Positions 10,795-11,780 of a stretch of DNA of 11,780 bases are shown here, piece after piece. The notes below the pieces were generated by a model. It was not told the origin of the DNA. It made no database searches and was given only the letters and a program-made list of their open reading frames with translations. The position numbers and the translations under genes were made by a program. This DNA comes from Candidatus Omnitrophota bacterium (lineage in GTDB: Bacteria; Omnitrophota; Koll11; Gygaellales; JAQTUY01). How positions within the stretch are numbered: position 1 is the first letter of the stretch; every line of letters begins with the position of its first letter. The DNA is taken from NCBI GenBank assembly GCA_028707105.1, contig JAQTUY010000026.1, positions 1 to 11,780 of the forward strand, in the 5' to 3' direction.

Positions 10795-11780
10795 ATGGCA
10801 AAGGTTTATTACGATAGCGACGCGGACTTGGGGATCTTAAAAGATAAGACTATAGCGATCATCGGATACGGCATCCAGGGGCGCGGGCAGGCATTATGCC
10901 TTAAGGATTCCGGATGCAGGGTAGTGGTTTCTGAGATGGAAGGCACGGTTAACTTTGAACAGGCTAAAAAGGACGGTTTTACTCCGGTCTCGGCCGCCGA
11001 AGCCGCTAAAGCCGCGGATATCATCCAGATCTTGACCCAGGACCATGTCCAGGCCAATGTATACAAGGAAGCGATAAAACCGAATTTAAAGAAGGGCAAA
11101 GCGTTATGTTTTTCGCACGGGTTCAATATCCGCTTTAAACAGATCAAGCCTCCGAAGAACGTGGACGTTTTCATGATCGCGCCTAAAGGGCCCGGCGCGC
11201 TGGTCAGAAGGATGTATGAAGAGGGTAAAGGTGTTCCTTCCCTGGTGGCTATATTCCAGGATGCCACCGGAGAGGCGTTGAAACTGGCATTAGCTTACGC
11301 TAAAGGTATCGGCGCCACCAAGGCCGGGGTCATCGAGACTACCTTTGAAGAGGAGACCGAGACCGACCTTTTTGGCGAGCAGGTGGTTTTGTGCGGCGGG
11401 GTAACCGAACTTATCAAAGCCGGTTTTGACACCTTGGTCGCGGCAGGATACCAGCCGGAGATCGCCTATTTTGAAGTATTGCATGAATTAAAATTGATCA
11501 CCGACCTGATCCAGGAAAGAGGCATCGCCGGAATGCGCCGCGGTGTTTCCAACACAGCCTGCTACGGGGATGTTACCCGCGGGCCGATGATCATTACCGC
11601 TAAGACGCGCAAGGTAATGCAGAAGATCTTAAAAGAGATAAAATCCGGAAAATTCGCCCGTGAATGGATTAAGGAAAATGAGACCGGCAGGGCTAATTTT
11701 AACCGGTTGTTAAAAGAAGGCGATGAACATCAGATTGAAAAAGTCGGAAAGCAGTTGAGAGAAATGATGCCATGGATGAA
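10795..11780 (+). CDS. ilvC: Ketol-acid reductoisomerase (class I), last residues cut off; probable NADH type
   Basis: Carries out the Mg-dependent alkyl shift and reduction that turns acetolactate into 2,3-dihydroxy-isovalerate (and the parallel isoleucine step). The frame stays open for 328 codons to the window edge, ending REMMPWM; class I enzymes are about 330-340 residues, so only a few are missing. Seen: nucleotide loop GYGIQGRG at 24-31, His108 in FSHGF, Lys131 in APKGPG, Mg ligands Asp191 and Glu195 in TDLFGEQ, Glu227 and Glu231 in YFEVLHE, and Ser252, all as expected. The loop that binds the 2'-phosphate of NADPH, usually with Arg and Ser residues, is SEMEGTVN at 46-53, with Glu47 and Glu49 and no Arg or Lys; this predicts NADH preference by inference. 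It completes the ilvDBNC set. Confidence 0.96.
   Translation, partial: MAKVYYDSDADLGILKDKTIAIIGYGIQGRGQALCLKDSGCRVVVSEMEGTVNFEQAKKDGFTPVSAAEAAKAADIIQILTQDHVQANVYKEAIKPNLKKGKALCFSHGFNIRFKQIKPPKNVDVFMIAPKGPGALVRRMYEEGKGVPSLVAIFQDATGEALKLALAYAKGIGATKAGVIETTFEEETETDLFGEQVVLCGGVTELIKAGFDTLVAAGYQPEIAYFEVLHELKLITDLIQERGIAGMRRGVSNTACYGDVTRGPMIITAKTRKVMQKILKEIKSGKFAREWIKENETGRANFNRLLKEGDEHQIEKVGKQLREMMPWM

Overview
The window is a densely packed bacterial run of ten genes, all on the + strand. Gaps are at most 54 bases and three junctions overlap by 1-4 bases. There is no RNA gene, mobile element, CRISPR array, long repeat or non-coding stretch over 60 bases. The first gene (sugar nucleotidyltransferase) is cut at its 5' end and the last (ilvC) is cut within its last few codons.

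Layout. (1) 1-447: 3' part of a RmlA-like sugar-1-phosphate nucleotidyltransferase. (2) 447-2896: metK and ahcY, which make S-adenosylmethionine and remove S-adenosylhomocysteine, i.e. two arms of the activated methyl cycle. (3) 2939-4618: a putatively exported DUF4140/DUF4139 (MuiA-type) protein of unknown role. (4) 4621-6921: 6-phosphofructokinase followed 9 bases later by a class II ketose-bisphosphate aldolase, consecutive glycolytic steps. (5) 6957-11780: ilvD-ilvB-ilvN-ilvC, the common branched-chain amino acid steps from pyruvate or 2-oxobutyrate to the 2-oxo acids. The short spacings suggest one long transcript or a few nested ones. I could not identify a convincing promoter, riboswitch, attenuator or rho-independent terminator.

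Organism. Shine-Dalgarno sites (AGGAG types) and the gene set indicate a bacterium. AhcY is the short archaeal/Thermotoga-like type, KARI has an acidic cofactor loop, and the aldolase is an atypical long form. This mixture would fit an uncultured anaerobic lineage such as Omnitrophota or a relative, but that is a weak guess from general impression, not a computed placement.

The hunt. I do not see a new defence, mobile or secondary-metabolite system; this is core metabolism. The points worth checking are enzyme-level: a ketol-acid reductoisomerase whose loop predicts NADH use, a phosphofructokinase with Asn in place of the nucleotide/Mg-site Asp, an unusual long class II aldolase, a short-type SAH hydrolase whose exact substrate (adenosyl- or inosyl-homocysteine) is open, and an exported DUF4139 protein embedded among metabolic genes.
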